Below, piece by piece: positions 55,691 to 64,000 of a DNA stretch of 64,000 nucleotides. The notes beneath the pieces are model-generated. The model made no database searches. It was not told the origin of the DNA and worked only from the letters and a program-made list of their open reading frames with translations. Position 1 is the stretch's first letter; each line of letters starts with the position of its first letter. Source of the stretch: Toxotes chatareus. Its lineage: Eukaryota; Chordata; Actinopteri; Toxotidae. The translations under genes were made by a program, and so were the position numbers. The stretch is from positions 25,653,115 to 25,717,114 of the forward strand of contig CM028887.1 of the NCBI GenBank assembly GCA_016801885.1, in the 5' to 3' direction.

Positions 55691-55859
55691 TCCCCTCAGA
55701 GAAGACAGCTTGGTCTTCACCAGCCGTCTTCTCTGTGCTCTTCATCTTCTGGTCTGTCCCAGAAGCATCCAAAGGAGGTTGAGACTTCTCTATATGGACA
55801 GCCTCCTCTTCCTCTGCAGCTGCTGCTGTTTGGCTGCTTTTGCCGTTAGCAGGTGCATC
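55691..55859 (-). CDS. znf638: ZNF638-like acidic exon cut by a LINE
   Basis: After CTGCTCATAG the minus strand reads DAPANGKSSQTAAAAEEEEA, then VHIEKSQPPLDASGTDQKMK and GEDQAVFSEGRKK. It starts in phase 0, consistent with the exon ending at 56003. It has no visible donor: the frame runs into a run of A and then LINE sequence at about 55682. Either the LINE replaced the 3' end of the exon, or the donor was destroyed. Confidence 0.6.
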
Positions 55860-56002
55860 CTATGAGCAGACACAAGGAGCTATTGAGCAGTGTGACATCA
55901 AACACATGCACATGAAGCTGACGCTGCAGGACATCATGCCAGTAGTAGATAAGACATATGTCTAACTGAATAATGAGCAAGCACTGCCAATCAATTACCG
56001 AC

Positions 56003-56118
56003 CTCAGACGACTCAAGGTACGTAGTGATGACTTCTGTCTGTGTGTTGGCCTTGGGGTCCGCTTGCGGGGAGAAGAACAGGGGTTGTTCTGGATGATGCA
56101 CGGAAACGTCTGGAAGCG
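56003..56118 (-). CDS. znf638: ZNF638-like exon (ALPDVSVHHPEQPLFFSP...)
   Basis: 116-nt minus-strand exon between TGTTTACAAAG and GTCGGT. It reads ALPDVSVHHPEQPLFFSPQA, then DPKANTQTEVITTYLESSE, with a 2-nt start that completes an Ala codon and a phase-0 end. The opposite and other frames are shadows. I infer membership of the znf638-like gene from phase, composition and neighbours only. Confidence 0.5.
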
Positions 56119-56319
56119 CTTTGTAAACAGAGAATGCCATGGCTGCAGTCGCCATCTCACAAATGACCTAAGCAGGAAGAGGCACAACATCCCATCAACA
56201 GCATGTTACATGTCAGCCCAGGACAGAGCTGTGTGTGAGGACACGGACATTCAGGACAGGGGTGGCTGAGGATCTCGTGGATTAGCATGTCTGCAGCTGC
56301 ACAGACAAACAGCCCTCAC

Positions 56320-56353
56320 CATGTTGTTGAGCACGAGGGTCTTGATGACGGTA
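56320..56353 (-). CDS. znf638: ZNF638-like 34-nt micro-exon candidate
   Basis: Strong acceptor ATTATTTTTCCATCAG and donor GTGAGG on the minus strand enclose 34 nt reading YRHQDPRAQQH plus one base. That base joins the 2-nt start of the next exon to give Ala. It is small, so the call depends on splice-site quality and phase match. Confidence 0.4.
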
Positions 56354-56509
56354 CTGATGGAAAAATAATGTGCAGCCTGACCTACAATGCCTTGAACTAC
56401 AGCCAGGGGCACACATTGTTCCATTGAGACAGATATGGAAGCCTGTCCGGTGCATATTGTTCTTCTTACACAGATACAGAGACAGACACTCAATGAGACC
56501 GGCTGCATG

Positions 56510-56726
56510 TATGCATGTTTAGACTATGACTCTGATTATCAGCTCGAAGGGGAGGTGAGCTCCTGTGTGTATAAAGAAGACATAGAGACTACTCTCCTTT
56601 GAGTATTACAACGATACCATTCTTGATTCATGGTTGATGTAGACTCCTTCTTGCAAGAATAAATTCTAAAAGCTCTGATCGTCTCTGAGTCTTGGCTGAA
56701 TATGTTAGAATTTTTCTAACATAAAT
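56510..56726 (+). mobile_element. 5' LTR (R-U5 part) of the endogenous retrovirus
   Basis: A TGTATAAAGA TATA-like box (about 56568) is followed about 90 nt later by AATAAA (56660) and then a T/G-rich U5-like stretch ending TTCTAACA just before the primer binding site. The left border is uncertain; TGTTTAGACTATG near 56516 is a candidate start. Confidence 0.6.
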
Positions 56727-56743
56727 TGGTCCTTCGAGCCGGA
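56727..56743 (+). promoter_or_regulatory. Primer binding site complementary to tRNA-Tyr 3' end
   Basis: TGGTCCTTCGAGCCGGA is the reverse complement of the 3' end of vertebrate tRNA-Tyr (TCCGGCTCGAAGGACCA) over 17 nt. It starts immediately after the LTR end. This is a diagnostic retroviral start of minus-strand synthesis. Confidence 0.85.
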
Positions 56744-56939
56744 TCTCAATATCTCCTCTTCTCTCTGGATTTGGACCCGACTCTGTGCACATTTGGAAAA
56801 GCCCTCCACCCTGCACCGGTTACCAGGAGCAGTTTGGATGTAGGGAGGCCGGGGCCTGCCGGAGAGGCGGGGGTGACGAGATTCAGGGAAATTGAGCAGG
56901 ACCAGGACGATTCAGGTGCAGTATTGATTTAAGTAAAGT

Positions 56940-57507
56940 TAAAGAAAGAGAAAAGGAAAAAAAGAAAAAGTGAGAAAAAGCTGAAAAGCTTACAGAGAAG
57001 CTTGAAAGAGTCTGTAGGAAGACCAAAAACTACCTCGCGCGTTAGAAATAAAAGGAAAAGCTCAAGAGGAGCTAAGAAAAGGCAGGGACTTATAGAAAAA
57101 AAAAGAAAAAGCTCAAGAGGAGCTAAGAAAAGGCAGGGACTTATAGAAAAAAAAAAAAAAAAAAGCTCAAGAGGAGCTAAGAAAAGGCAGGGACTTATAG
57201 AAAAAAAAAAAGAAAAAGCTCAAGAGGAGCTAAGAAAAGGCAGGGACTTATAGAAAAAAAAAAAAAAAAGCTCAAGAGGAGCTAAGAAAAGGCAGGGACT
57301 TATAGAAAAAAAAAAAAGAAAAAGCTCAAGACGAGCTAAGAAAAGGCAGGGACTTATAGAAAAAAAAAAAAAAAAGCTCAAGAGGAGCTAAGAAAAGGCA
57401 GGGACTTATAGAAAAAAAAAAAAAGAAAAGGAGCTCAAGAGGAGCTAAAGAGAAAACCTATAGAAATAATAAAAAAAAAATCTCTAAAAGATAAAAAAAA
57501 AATCTCT

Positions 57508-57545
<38 letters not shown>

Positions 57546-58260
57546 ACAAATAAAAAGGACATAAATACTGAGAAGTAAAGTTGTAGGGAAATAGAGTAAA
57601 GCGTGGAATGTTCTGAAGTGTCTCTGATATATTCTGACCAGTGAGTGGAAACCTGACGGTGTCAACACAAGCTCACTGCGAATGTGTATCATAAGGACCA
57701 GTTGCTCGGGTGTTATGCCATACAAACTGGTTGGCTGACGGACATTCTGATAAAATAAGAATAAATAAGCATAATAAAATAGAATAAAATAGGTATAAAA
57801 ATCACAAAATCTCTAAAAGAATATATATGTGTGTAAAATAAATAAATGTATATATATATATATAAATAATAAATGGGGCAGAATTACAGTGTTTGTGGGA
57901 AAGAAGAATCAGAAGGGATGCTAAACGTATGCAACAACGCAATGATTGTAATGTAAAATATCTCAAAAAGTGGAGAACAAAATATGGGTTTATGGGGAGA
58001 CTGCAAGTTGAAGCATGTAAAACCCTTGTTGAGGACATAGAGAGGAAGTGCAGGGAAGTAAAGGAAAGCTGAAAAGGAAGGATATAAAGCAGCAAAGGAG
58101 TGGTGGTTGGAGGAAGCTGAAAGAAGGAGACAGGGAATGATGAGGGAAAGAGAGAGACATGAGGCACAGGAGAGGAAAGAAAAGAAAAGCAAAACAAAGA
58201 AATCCAAGCTTTTGAACTTAACATCCGTCTTGGTGTTAATTTTATCGAGGATGACATTGA
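56940..58260 (+). pseudogene. Gag-like lysine-rich region of the retrovirus
   Basis: Highly basic, A-rich sequence with short open frames, including a tandem repeat array (57060-57450), a 33-nt poly(A) (about 57509-57541) and a (TA)n run. The second part (57890-58260) is rich in Lys, Arg and Glu codons. No major homology region or zinc knuckle could be identified, so gag identity is positional. Confidence 0.4.
57060..57450. repeat. Tandem array, 8 units of about 53 bp with alternating A-rich spacers
   Basis: The unit CTCAAGAGGAGCTAAGAAAA plus GGCAGGGACTTATAG begins at 57060, 57111, 57164, 57218, 57270, 57324, 57376 and 57432. The A-runs between units alternate between pure A and A interrupted by a G, so the true period is about 106 bp. 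The frame encodes Ser/Arg/Lys-rich repeats. The last unit is degenerate. Confidence 0.95.
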
Positions 58261-58319
58261 CCTCGTAGTGAAGACACACACACATAGCGACACACGCACA
58301 CACCGTGATCACTTAACCA

Positions 58320-58707
58320 ATGATGTTGAGAGAGTGGGATTTGAAATATTGAATTTGCAAAATATAGATAAATATTTTGAGATGGAGGAGAGACCAGAGG
58401 TTGTTTTGAACGTGGCAGGAGAAGATTTGAAATTTCTGTGTGATTCTGGAGCATGCAGTTCTGTTATAGCCTGTTCCCAAAACATTCAAAAGTATAAAAA
58501 TCATGTAAAACTATGTTTGTCCGAGCAGCTTATGGCAAGGTAAAAGAGAAGGCATTATCAGTTGGACTGCCTGTATTGGATTCCCATACAGGCGTCAGGG
58601 TGACACATTCTTTTGTGTTATCCGAATGTTGCCCTGTAAACCTGTTAGGGAGAGATTTGATGACTATTTTGGGTATAGCCATAACCCCTATAGAGAGAGG
58701 AATGTGA
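58320..58707 (+). pseudogene. Retropepsin of the endogenous retrovirus
   Basis: The catalytic motif DSGA is at 58442-58453, within LKFLCDSGACSSV. The flap and C-terminal strand follow in the next frame, ending in NLLGRDLM, the usual retropepsin C-terminal motif. A frameshift near 58530 separates the halves. Aspartic proteases of this type cleave retroviral polyproteins. It is broken here. Confidence 0.85.
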
Positions 58708-58899
58708 GCTATTTATGTAACCCTATTTGATCATTTTATTCCCGAAAATTAACTTTTGGGCTGCATTAGAGAGAATATCCATTAAAACCTGAAGCTGAAG
58801 AAAGGATATCAATACTTAATTCATTGTTAAATGATGTCCATATGTGTTATTAAATGATATGAATCCAGAACAGAAATATTTCTCTTATTGATTTAGCAA

Positions 58900-59345
58900 A
58901 TGTATTTTGTTTTTTAGTACCTGTGGCACAAGAACATCAATTCTAGTTTGCCTTCACCTTTAAAGGGGAAAAATACACTTATACCAGAATACCACAGGGT
59001 TATTGGGAAAGTCCAACAATTTTTTCACAAGCTATGTCAGCTAATCTTTCTAAATTTACTCCGCTGTAGTCAAACTCTCTTGTATGTTGATGATATTTTG
59101 TTGTGTTCTGAGACTCAAGAACAATGTAAACAAGATACCCTAGCACTGCTGACATTCCTTGCAGAGCAAGGAGACAAAGTGAGTAAAAATAAACTACAGC
59201 TATGGAAACCAAAGGTTAAATATTTAGGATATGACTTGTCAGGTGAAGGGAGGTCATTAGATGAGACAAGAAAAACAGCCATTTTAAAAGCTCCTAAACC
59301 TAAAACCAAGCGGCAAATGATGTCTTTTCTTGGTATGGTGAATTT
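58900..59345 (+). pseudogene. Reverse transcriptase fragment of the endogenous retrovirus
   Basis: The frame contains the catalytic YVDD at 59083-59094 (LLYVDDILLCS), then LTFLAEQGDKVSKNKLQLW, VKYLGYDLSG and RQMMSFLGMVN. The upstream fingers/palm region is short and poorly preserved. The frame is interrupted by a 244-bp insertion after MVNF. Confidence 0.88.
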
Positions 59346-59589
59346 TGATTTTGTATTTTTTTTTTTTTCTCGTCCTTCTGTTCTTTTTGTTTGTGTCATT
59401 TTTTCTTTCTTTTGTTTTTCCTGTTGGTGAGGAAGGTTTATTACCTTTTGGTCATGAACCACTGTATTTTGCATATTTATTTTGGAATACATTTTATTTT
59501 ATTTCATTTTTTGTATTACTATTTTGGGTTATTGCAACTGCTGATCGAGAAAAATGAATAAACCCTAACCCTAACCCTAACTAAACTAA
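59346..59589. other. 244-bp insertion with telomere-like repeats inside retroviral pol
   Basis: Between SFLGMVNF and CRAWIPHYAEE, which are adjacent in retroviral pol, lies T-rich low-complexity sequence. It ends with three copies of CCCTAA (about 59560-59580). It has no family match that I recognise. Confidence 0.8.
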
Positions 59590-60520
59590 TTTCTGTAGAG
59601 CCTGGATTCCACATTATGCTGAAGAAACAGCATCATTATCTGAATTAATTTATAGCACACCTTTGGCAGCGCATGAATTTGTTACTTGGACTCCAGAAGC
59701 CAACAGAGCATTTGAAAGAATTAAACAATTAATGGTAGGGAAATCTGTGTTAGGATTACCAAAAAATTTTAAAATTATTTGAACAAACTGTTGACTGTAA
59801 AAATGAATATATGACATCAGTGTTGACTCAAAAATACGGAGGTAAAAATAGACCTTTAGCTTATTACTCTTCTAAATTAGATACAGTCTCACAAGCTCTG
59901 CCTGCATGTGTTCAAGCTGTGATTACAGCATCCATGGCAGTACAGGCCTCAGCTTCTGTAGTATTGTTCCATCCATTAATACTGAAAGTACCACATGCTG
60001 TTTCAGTAATTTTGCTACAAAATAAACTTTCCTATTTATCACCAGAACGACACCTTTCATGTATGACAGTATTACTATCACAGCTACACCTTACCATAGA
60101 GCGATGTACTACCTTAAATCCATCAACATTGATGCCTACAGCTGCAGATGGTGAACCACATGACTGTATGGCAGAAATAGAGAAAAAAGGTTTTTCCAAG
60201 AAAAGATCTGACTGACATTCCAATTGAAAATGCGGATATTACTATGTTTGTGGATGGGTCATCTAGGAAGAATTTAGATGGGACTAATGCCACTGGCTAA
60301 GCTATAGTTACACTTGATAAAATATTAAAAGCTAAACCATTGCCATCACACCTGTCAGCACAGGCAGCTGAACTAATAGCTCTAACAGAAGCTTGTAAAT
60401 TAGCGAAAGGGAAAGTAGCAAATATCTATACTGACAGCTAGTATGCATTTTCTTGTATACATGTTTTTGCTCAACAATGGAAAAATAGGGGCATGATTAC
60501 ATCTACAGGGAAAGAAATAA
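59590..60520 (+). pseudogene. RT connection and RNase H fragments of the retrovirus
   Basis: Frames read CRAWIPHYAEETASLSELIY, FVTWTPEANRAFERIKQLM, RPLAYYSSKLDTVSQALPAC, then an RNase H segment with MFVDGSS (60244), AAELIALTEACKLA and IYTDS (about 60424). The VDGS and YTDS acidic motifs are kept, but stops follow both. It is inactive. Confidence 0.82.
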
Positions 60521-60589
60521 CATAAAAATCTTATTTTATCTTTGTTAGATGCAGTACAGCTAAGTAATTGGTCAGTTTACTTATAAGGC

Positions 60590-60850
60590 AGAACACTTAG
60601 ATATTGACATCCTGAGGACTGCCCAACACAACTCTCCACAACATGAGAAAGACATTTGGATTAAACATGGTGCAACACTGAATACGAATGACATATATAT
60701 CTGACCAGCAAATAAACCAATTTTACCACAAAGTTTACATAGATACGCAGCTATTTTGAGCCATGGTATTAATCATGTTTCAACAGGGGGGATGGTATCT
60801 ATGATAGACAAGGTATTTACTACATATGGTTTTACAAATTACACACTGAA
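60590..60850 (+). pseudogene. Integrase N-terminal zinc-binding fragment
   Basis: SHGINHVSTGGMVSMI near 60760 resembles the His-His half of the retroviral integrase HHCC domain. The catalytic DDE core is not found downstream. Instead the sequence switches to unrelated and env-like frames, which indicates an internal deletion. Confidence 0.55.
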
Positions 60851-61229
60851 GGAGAGTGAGAGAGCTGCCTGGGCCGGAGCGTGCAGACACTGCGTCCCTA
60901 AACAGAAAACCTACTTCTCTGTGCTAGAGCCGCTGCAAAGGGGGGGTGAATCCAATAGGGGCACCTGTCTCAACCCGGTGAAGACATACATCTCACTACC
61001 CGGAGGAATTAGAGGTGATACTGTGTTGGGAGGAGTGTGCTGCAGCACTGTCCAGGGGCTTAGGTTATATGCCGCCACCTACACCATGTCATCCTTTCAG
61101 ACAGCCTGGGTTGAGGGATCCGGGGAACAGTTTCTATACTTGTCGTCATCACACTTATCATACTGATCCGCATCTTTTGGTGGGAAGCAAATCAACGCAA
61201 AACGCAGTTAAGACACACAGATAAAGCTC

Positions 61230-61805
61230 ATAATCATAGTAGTGCGATGTCAGCCATCTAACAATCCTGTTACACCTGAGACACCAGTTGCCCTACCTAC
61301 ACCACCTGCCGACCATCCAGTAGTTAAGTATGTTACTAATCTGAGTCTAAAAGACACTCTTCCCATTGAGACTGGTTTCTCTGATAATAATGTGTGGATT
61401 GATTGGATTTATTATTCTGCAAAGCAACTTCATGTTTCTAACTGTATGATTTGTGCTGTTTCCAGACCTACTCTTGGTACGACCCCAGTTAGATTGGATC
61501 CTGTTAATGACCCAGAAGGCTTCGTCTGTCTGTTGCAACTGTTCCTCTCCCTACACCACCCACTAATTGCGAAAAATTTACACTACATGTTGCCACCAGT
61601 GCCTGCTCGCCGACTTCCACCACATTTCAAACCTTACAAAGCAAATTACACGTTTTCTTAGATACATGCACAATGGCCTTTCTGTAGGTCACCTCTCGTG
61701 GTGTAACTCCACCTACAACATCACAGGAAATGGCACGAGCTTTGATCCTATCTGGTTTAATAGCCAGACCACGGCCAGGGCGGATGTGTGGTGGTATTGT
61801 GGCGG
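61230..61805 (+). pseudogene. Env-like surface protein fragments
   Basis: One frame has NNVWIDWIYYSAKQL, NCMICAVSRPTLGTTPVRL; the next has HLSWCNSTYNITG and ADVWWYCGG. The Cys/Trp-rich pattern resembles fish retroviral env surface subunits, from general recollection only. Two N-glycosylation sequons are visible. The fusion-peptide and transmembrane regions are absent. It is described only as a decayed remnant. Confidence 0.5.
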
Positions 61806-62050
61806 ATATGTTAGAATTTTTCTAACAGGTACCAAAGCGTGGCACCAGTTTTTGGACCTCAGAGGAGCCAGAGGACATTACTGATCACCAAGAGCCTGCT
61901 CCAGCCCACTGGAACAGTACTCTCATGGAGGACACAAAAGGACATACAGTCACTGATTAGCCAGCGGATTCACAGAAGACTAAAGCAGAAGATATACAGA
62001 AGACATATTCATTACCATCAGTAAATGAGGGTTTCTGCAATATTACTATA
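61806..62050 (+). other. Retroviral 3' remnant starting with a TGTTAGAA palindrome
   Basis: TATGTTAGAATTTTTCTAAC at 61806 repeats the sequence at the end of the 5' LTR (56703-56721). Downstream sequence to 62050 does not otherwise resemble the 5' LTR. It has no identified gene and is cut by the LINE tail at 62055. Confidence 0.5.
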
Positions 62051-62054
62051 CAAG

Positions 62055-63960
62055 GATCAAGGATCAAGGAACTTTTATTGTCATACCAGTACATTTACAT
62101 GTTATGGTACAGGAAATTAGTTCTCAGGTCCCAGTTGAAGCCATCAAGAGAGAGATGTAAGATGTAAGAGTGAAAAATATAAATATAAACATAAACATAA
62201 GGGAAAATATAAACATATAAACATTTAAATAAAGATAAGATAAAGAAGCCGAGATTAGCATGTGCATAAATACGCATGCGTGCAAGTAGGAGGTGGTGGT
62301 AGAACAAAGAAAAGTAATGCACTTAGTGATAGTGTTGTAAGTGGGTGAGGAGGGAAGGGGGTGGGGAGGGGTGTCTATAGGCAGGGTTAGAGTTCAGCAG
62401 CCTTACAGCTCTAGGGAAGAAGCTGTTCCTGCTCCGATGCTCCTCCACCGCCTGCCTGAGGGGAGGGGTTGGAAGAGACTGTGTGCAGGACGGGTGGAGT
62501 CCTTCATGATGCGGAGGGCCCTCCCTCTGCATGGTGCTGTGTAGAGGTCTGAGGTGGTGGGCAGGCTGTTCCCCACAGTCCTCTGTGCAGCCTTTACCCC
62601 TCTGCAGAGCCTTCCTCTCAGCAGCAGTGCAGCTGCCATGCCACACAGTGATGCAGGTGCAGAGGACGCTCTCCACCGCAGACAGTGACAGAAGCTCCTC
62701 AGGACTGAGCTTCCAAGTCCAGCTCGCCGCAGCTTCCTGTGGAAGTAGAGGCACTGGTGGGCCTTCCTGACCAGATGAGATGTGTTGGTGTTCCAGGTGA
62801 GGTCCTCGGTGATGTGCACACCCAGGTACCTGAAGCTGGAGACCACCTCCACAGCTGTTCCTCCGATGTGCAGGGGGAGAGGGCACCTGTCTCTCCTGAA
62901 GTCCACCACCATCTCCTTGGTCTTTTTCACATTGATGCAGAGGTTGTTGTTTCTGCACCACTGCTCCAGATGTACCACCTCCTCTCTGTACTCTGACTCA
63001 TCGTTGTCGGTGATGCGTCCTACTACTGCTGTATCGTCGGCGAACTTCACTATATGACAGCTGGGGTGTCTCGCCGAGCCGTCATATGTCAGCAGGGTGA
63101 ACAGGAGGGGGCTCAGCACACAGCCCCTGCGGGCGAGCCAGTGCTGAGGGTGATGGAGGAGGAGATGGTGTTGTGGATTCTGACAGTCTGTGGTCTGTTG
63201 GTCAGAAAGTCCAGGACCCAGTTCCCCAGTGTGGGACTCAGACCGAGGAGGGACAGCTTCTGAACCAGGGTCTGTGGGATGATGGTATTGAAGGCAGAAG
63301 AAGTCCAGGAAGAGCAGAGGGACGTCACGAGTTCCTGCTCTCCAGGTGGTTGAGGGTTGTGTGGACCACTGATGAGACGGGCGTCATCAGTGGAGCGGTT
63401 CTTCCTGTAGGTGTACTGGTGGGGGTCCACAGTGACATCAATGGAGTCTTTGATGTGGCCCATGACCAGCCTCTCAAAGCACTTCATGACTACAAGGGTC
63501 AGAGCTGTGGGTCGGTAGTCATTGAGGCCTGTCACTGTGGAGCACTTGGGGACGGGGACAATTGTGGCAGGTCTTTAAGCAGGTGGGGACAGATGCCAGT
63601 GACAGTGAGGTGTTAAAATGTCCGTCAGCACCTCAGACAACTGATGAGCACAGTCCCTCAGTACCCGCCCTGGGATGTTGTCGGGCCTGCAGCTTTGCGG
63701 GGTTAATTCCTGTAAGGGTTCTCCTCACTTCAGCTGTGGTCACACTGAGGGGTGTGTCACCGGGTGGTGGTGTGAGTCTGGTGCAGGAGGGGGAGGGGGG
63801 GGGGGGGGTCAGGATCCTCGAAGTGGGCATAGAATCTGTTAAGTGCATCTGGCAGGGTCCAGTGGGCATTGTGCATCCCTGGTGTTGTAGTTTGTGATGC
63901 ACTTGATGTTACGAACATAAGTTCTGTAGAGCTGTACCTTACACGCGAATTTAGCACTAA
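62055..63960 (-). mobile_element. L2/CR1-type LINE with intact FADD box
   Basis: The minus-strand 3' tail is GACAATAAAAGTTCCTTG with GGATCAA repeats (62053-62075). RT frames read LNDYRPTALTLVVMKCFERL, YRKNRSTDDA, SITLSTGSPAGAVCSPLLFT, then HIVKFADDTAVVG, VKKTKEMVVDFRR and YLGVHITEDLTWN. Upstream pieces (about 63633-63957) include the linker near the RT start. Frameshifts near 63115 and 63300 and a deletion after LRRAGLGSSVLRSF break it. It runs to the right edge of the window. Confidence 0.9.
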
Positions 63961-64000
63961 ACTAGAGCTAAAAGCTCCTCGAAGTTGGAAAAATAAGGCT

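Larger units (their letters stand above)
56727..62050 (+). mobile_element. Endogenous retrovirus, internally deleted and frame-broken
   Basis: Order on the plus strand: primer binding site, lysine-rich gag-like region, retropepsin, reverse transcriptase with YVDD, RNase H fragment, integrase zinc-binding fragment and env-like surface sequence. Each is interrupted by stops and shifts. The integrase catalytic core is missing. An unrelated 244-bp insertion splits pol. The DSGA protease and YVDD RT motifs show a true retrovirus-type element. I do not assign a genus. It lies upstream of block C of the znf638-like gene, in opposite orientation. Confidence 0.88.

Noticed and set aside
57002..57253. 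Lysine-rich 83-codon open frame as a host gene
   Set aside because: It lies inside the tandem array of the endogenous retrovirus and has no independent support.
57060..57450. Regularly spaced repeats resembling a CRISPR array
   Set aside because: Vertebrate context; the spacers are A-runs and not unique sequences; there are no cas genes. It is a tandem repeat in a retroviral leader.

Overview
The window is teleost fish nuclear DNA. It has spliced vertebrate-type exons separated by large introns, dense non-LTR retrotransposon remnants (CR1/L2 superfamily), Tc1 and hAT DNA transposons, an endogenous retrovirus, and many microsatellites. No bacterial genes, operons, CRISPR arrays or rRNA/tRNA genes were found. 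A run of exactly 500 N (25889-26388) marks a scaffold join.

Part 1 (1-25.9 kb, + strand): the 3' half of the ectodomain of a sorting receptor of the SorCS family, best matched to sorcs3. Six phase-compatible exons (2940-3053, 7381-7552, 14970-15156, 18691-18824, 20475-20598, 21108-21220) encode the end of the VPS10/10CC module, the PKD domain and the SorCS membrane-proximal domain. The transmembrane and cytoplasmic exons are not visible before the gap. A 2.34-kb segment holding the first exon is tandemly duplicated, and the second exon copy has a 1-nt deletion. The introns hold a LINE fragment (11.6-12.9 kb), known teleost dispersed repeats, a mixed trinucleotide microsatellite and several foldback sequences.

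Part 2 (26.4-56.4 kb, - strand): exons of a ZNF638-like (matrin-type zinc finger/RRM) nuclear RNA-binding protein, in two blocks. Block N (34.15 to 26.5 kb) has an YPDW motif, S/P-rich exons, a lysine-rich NLS, RRM exons and linkers. Block C (56.35 to 50.1 kb) has acidic exons, a K/E/R coiled-coil exon and the FPFN...DFVTLDEVGD motif that lies C-terminal to the RRMs in human ZNF638. Block C therefore lies transcriptionally upstream of block N, a permuted order. Several single-base frameshifts interrupt it.

Part 3: mobile DNA fills the introns and the space between the blocks. There are LINEs at 26.75-29.1 (+), 30.3-32.8 (-), 34.2-36.1 (-), 44.3-45.6 (+), 46.3-46.76 (+), 52.4-55.7 (-, with a 2A-like motif) and 62.06-64 kb (-). 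A second tandem duplication (36.49-43.21 kb, unit about 3.36 kb) carries a Tc1 deletion derivative, a LINE fragment and a ZBED-like hAT transposase gene. A 454-bp non-autonomous hAT element with a perfect 8-bp target-site duplication sits in a CT/AG-rich foldback tract downstream of a CRE/TATA promoter-like sequence (47.87-49.44 kb). A decayed endogenous retrovirus with a tRNA-Tyr-type primer binding site occupies about 56.5-62.05 kb.

The most notable items are the 2A-like peptide in a fish LINE, the permuted and frameshifted znf638-like gene, the two near-identical multi-kb tandem duplications (possibly assembly artefacts), the repeated loss of the RT catalytic palm across LINE copies, and the higher-order A-rich tandem array in the retrovirus leader.
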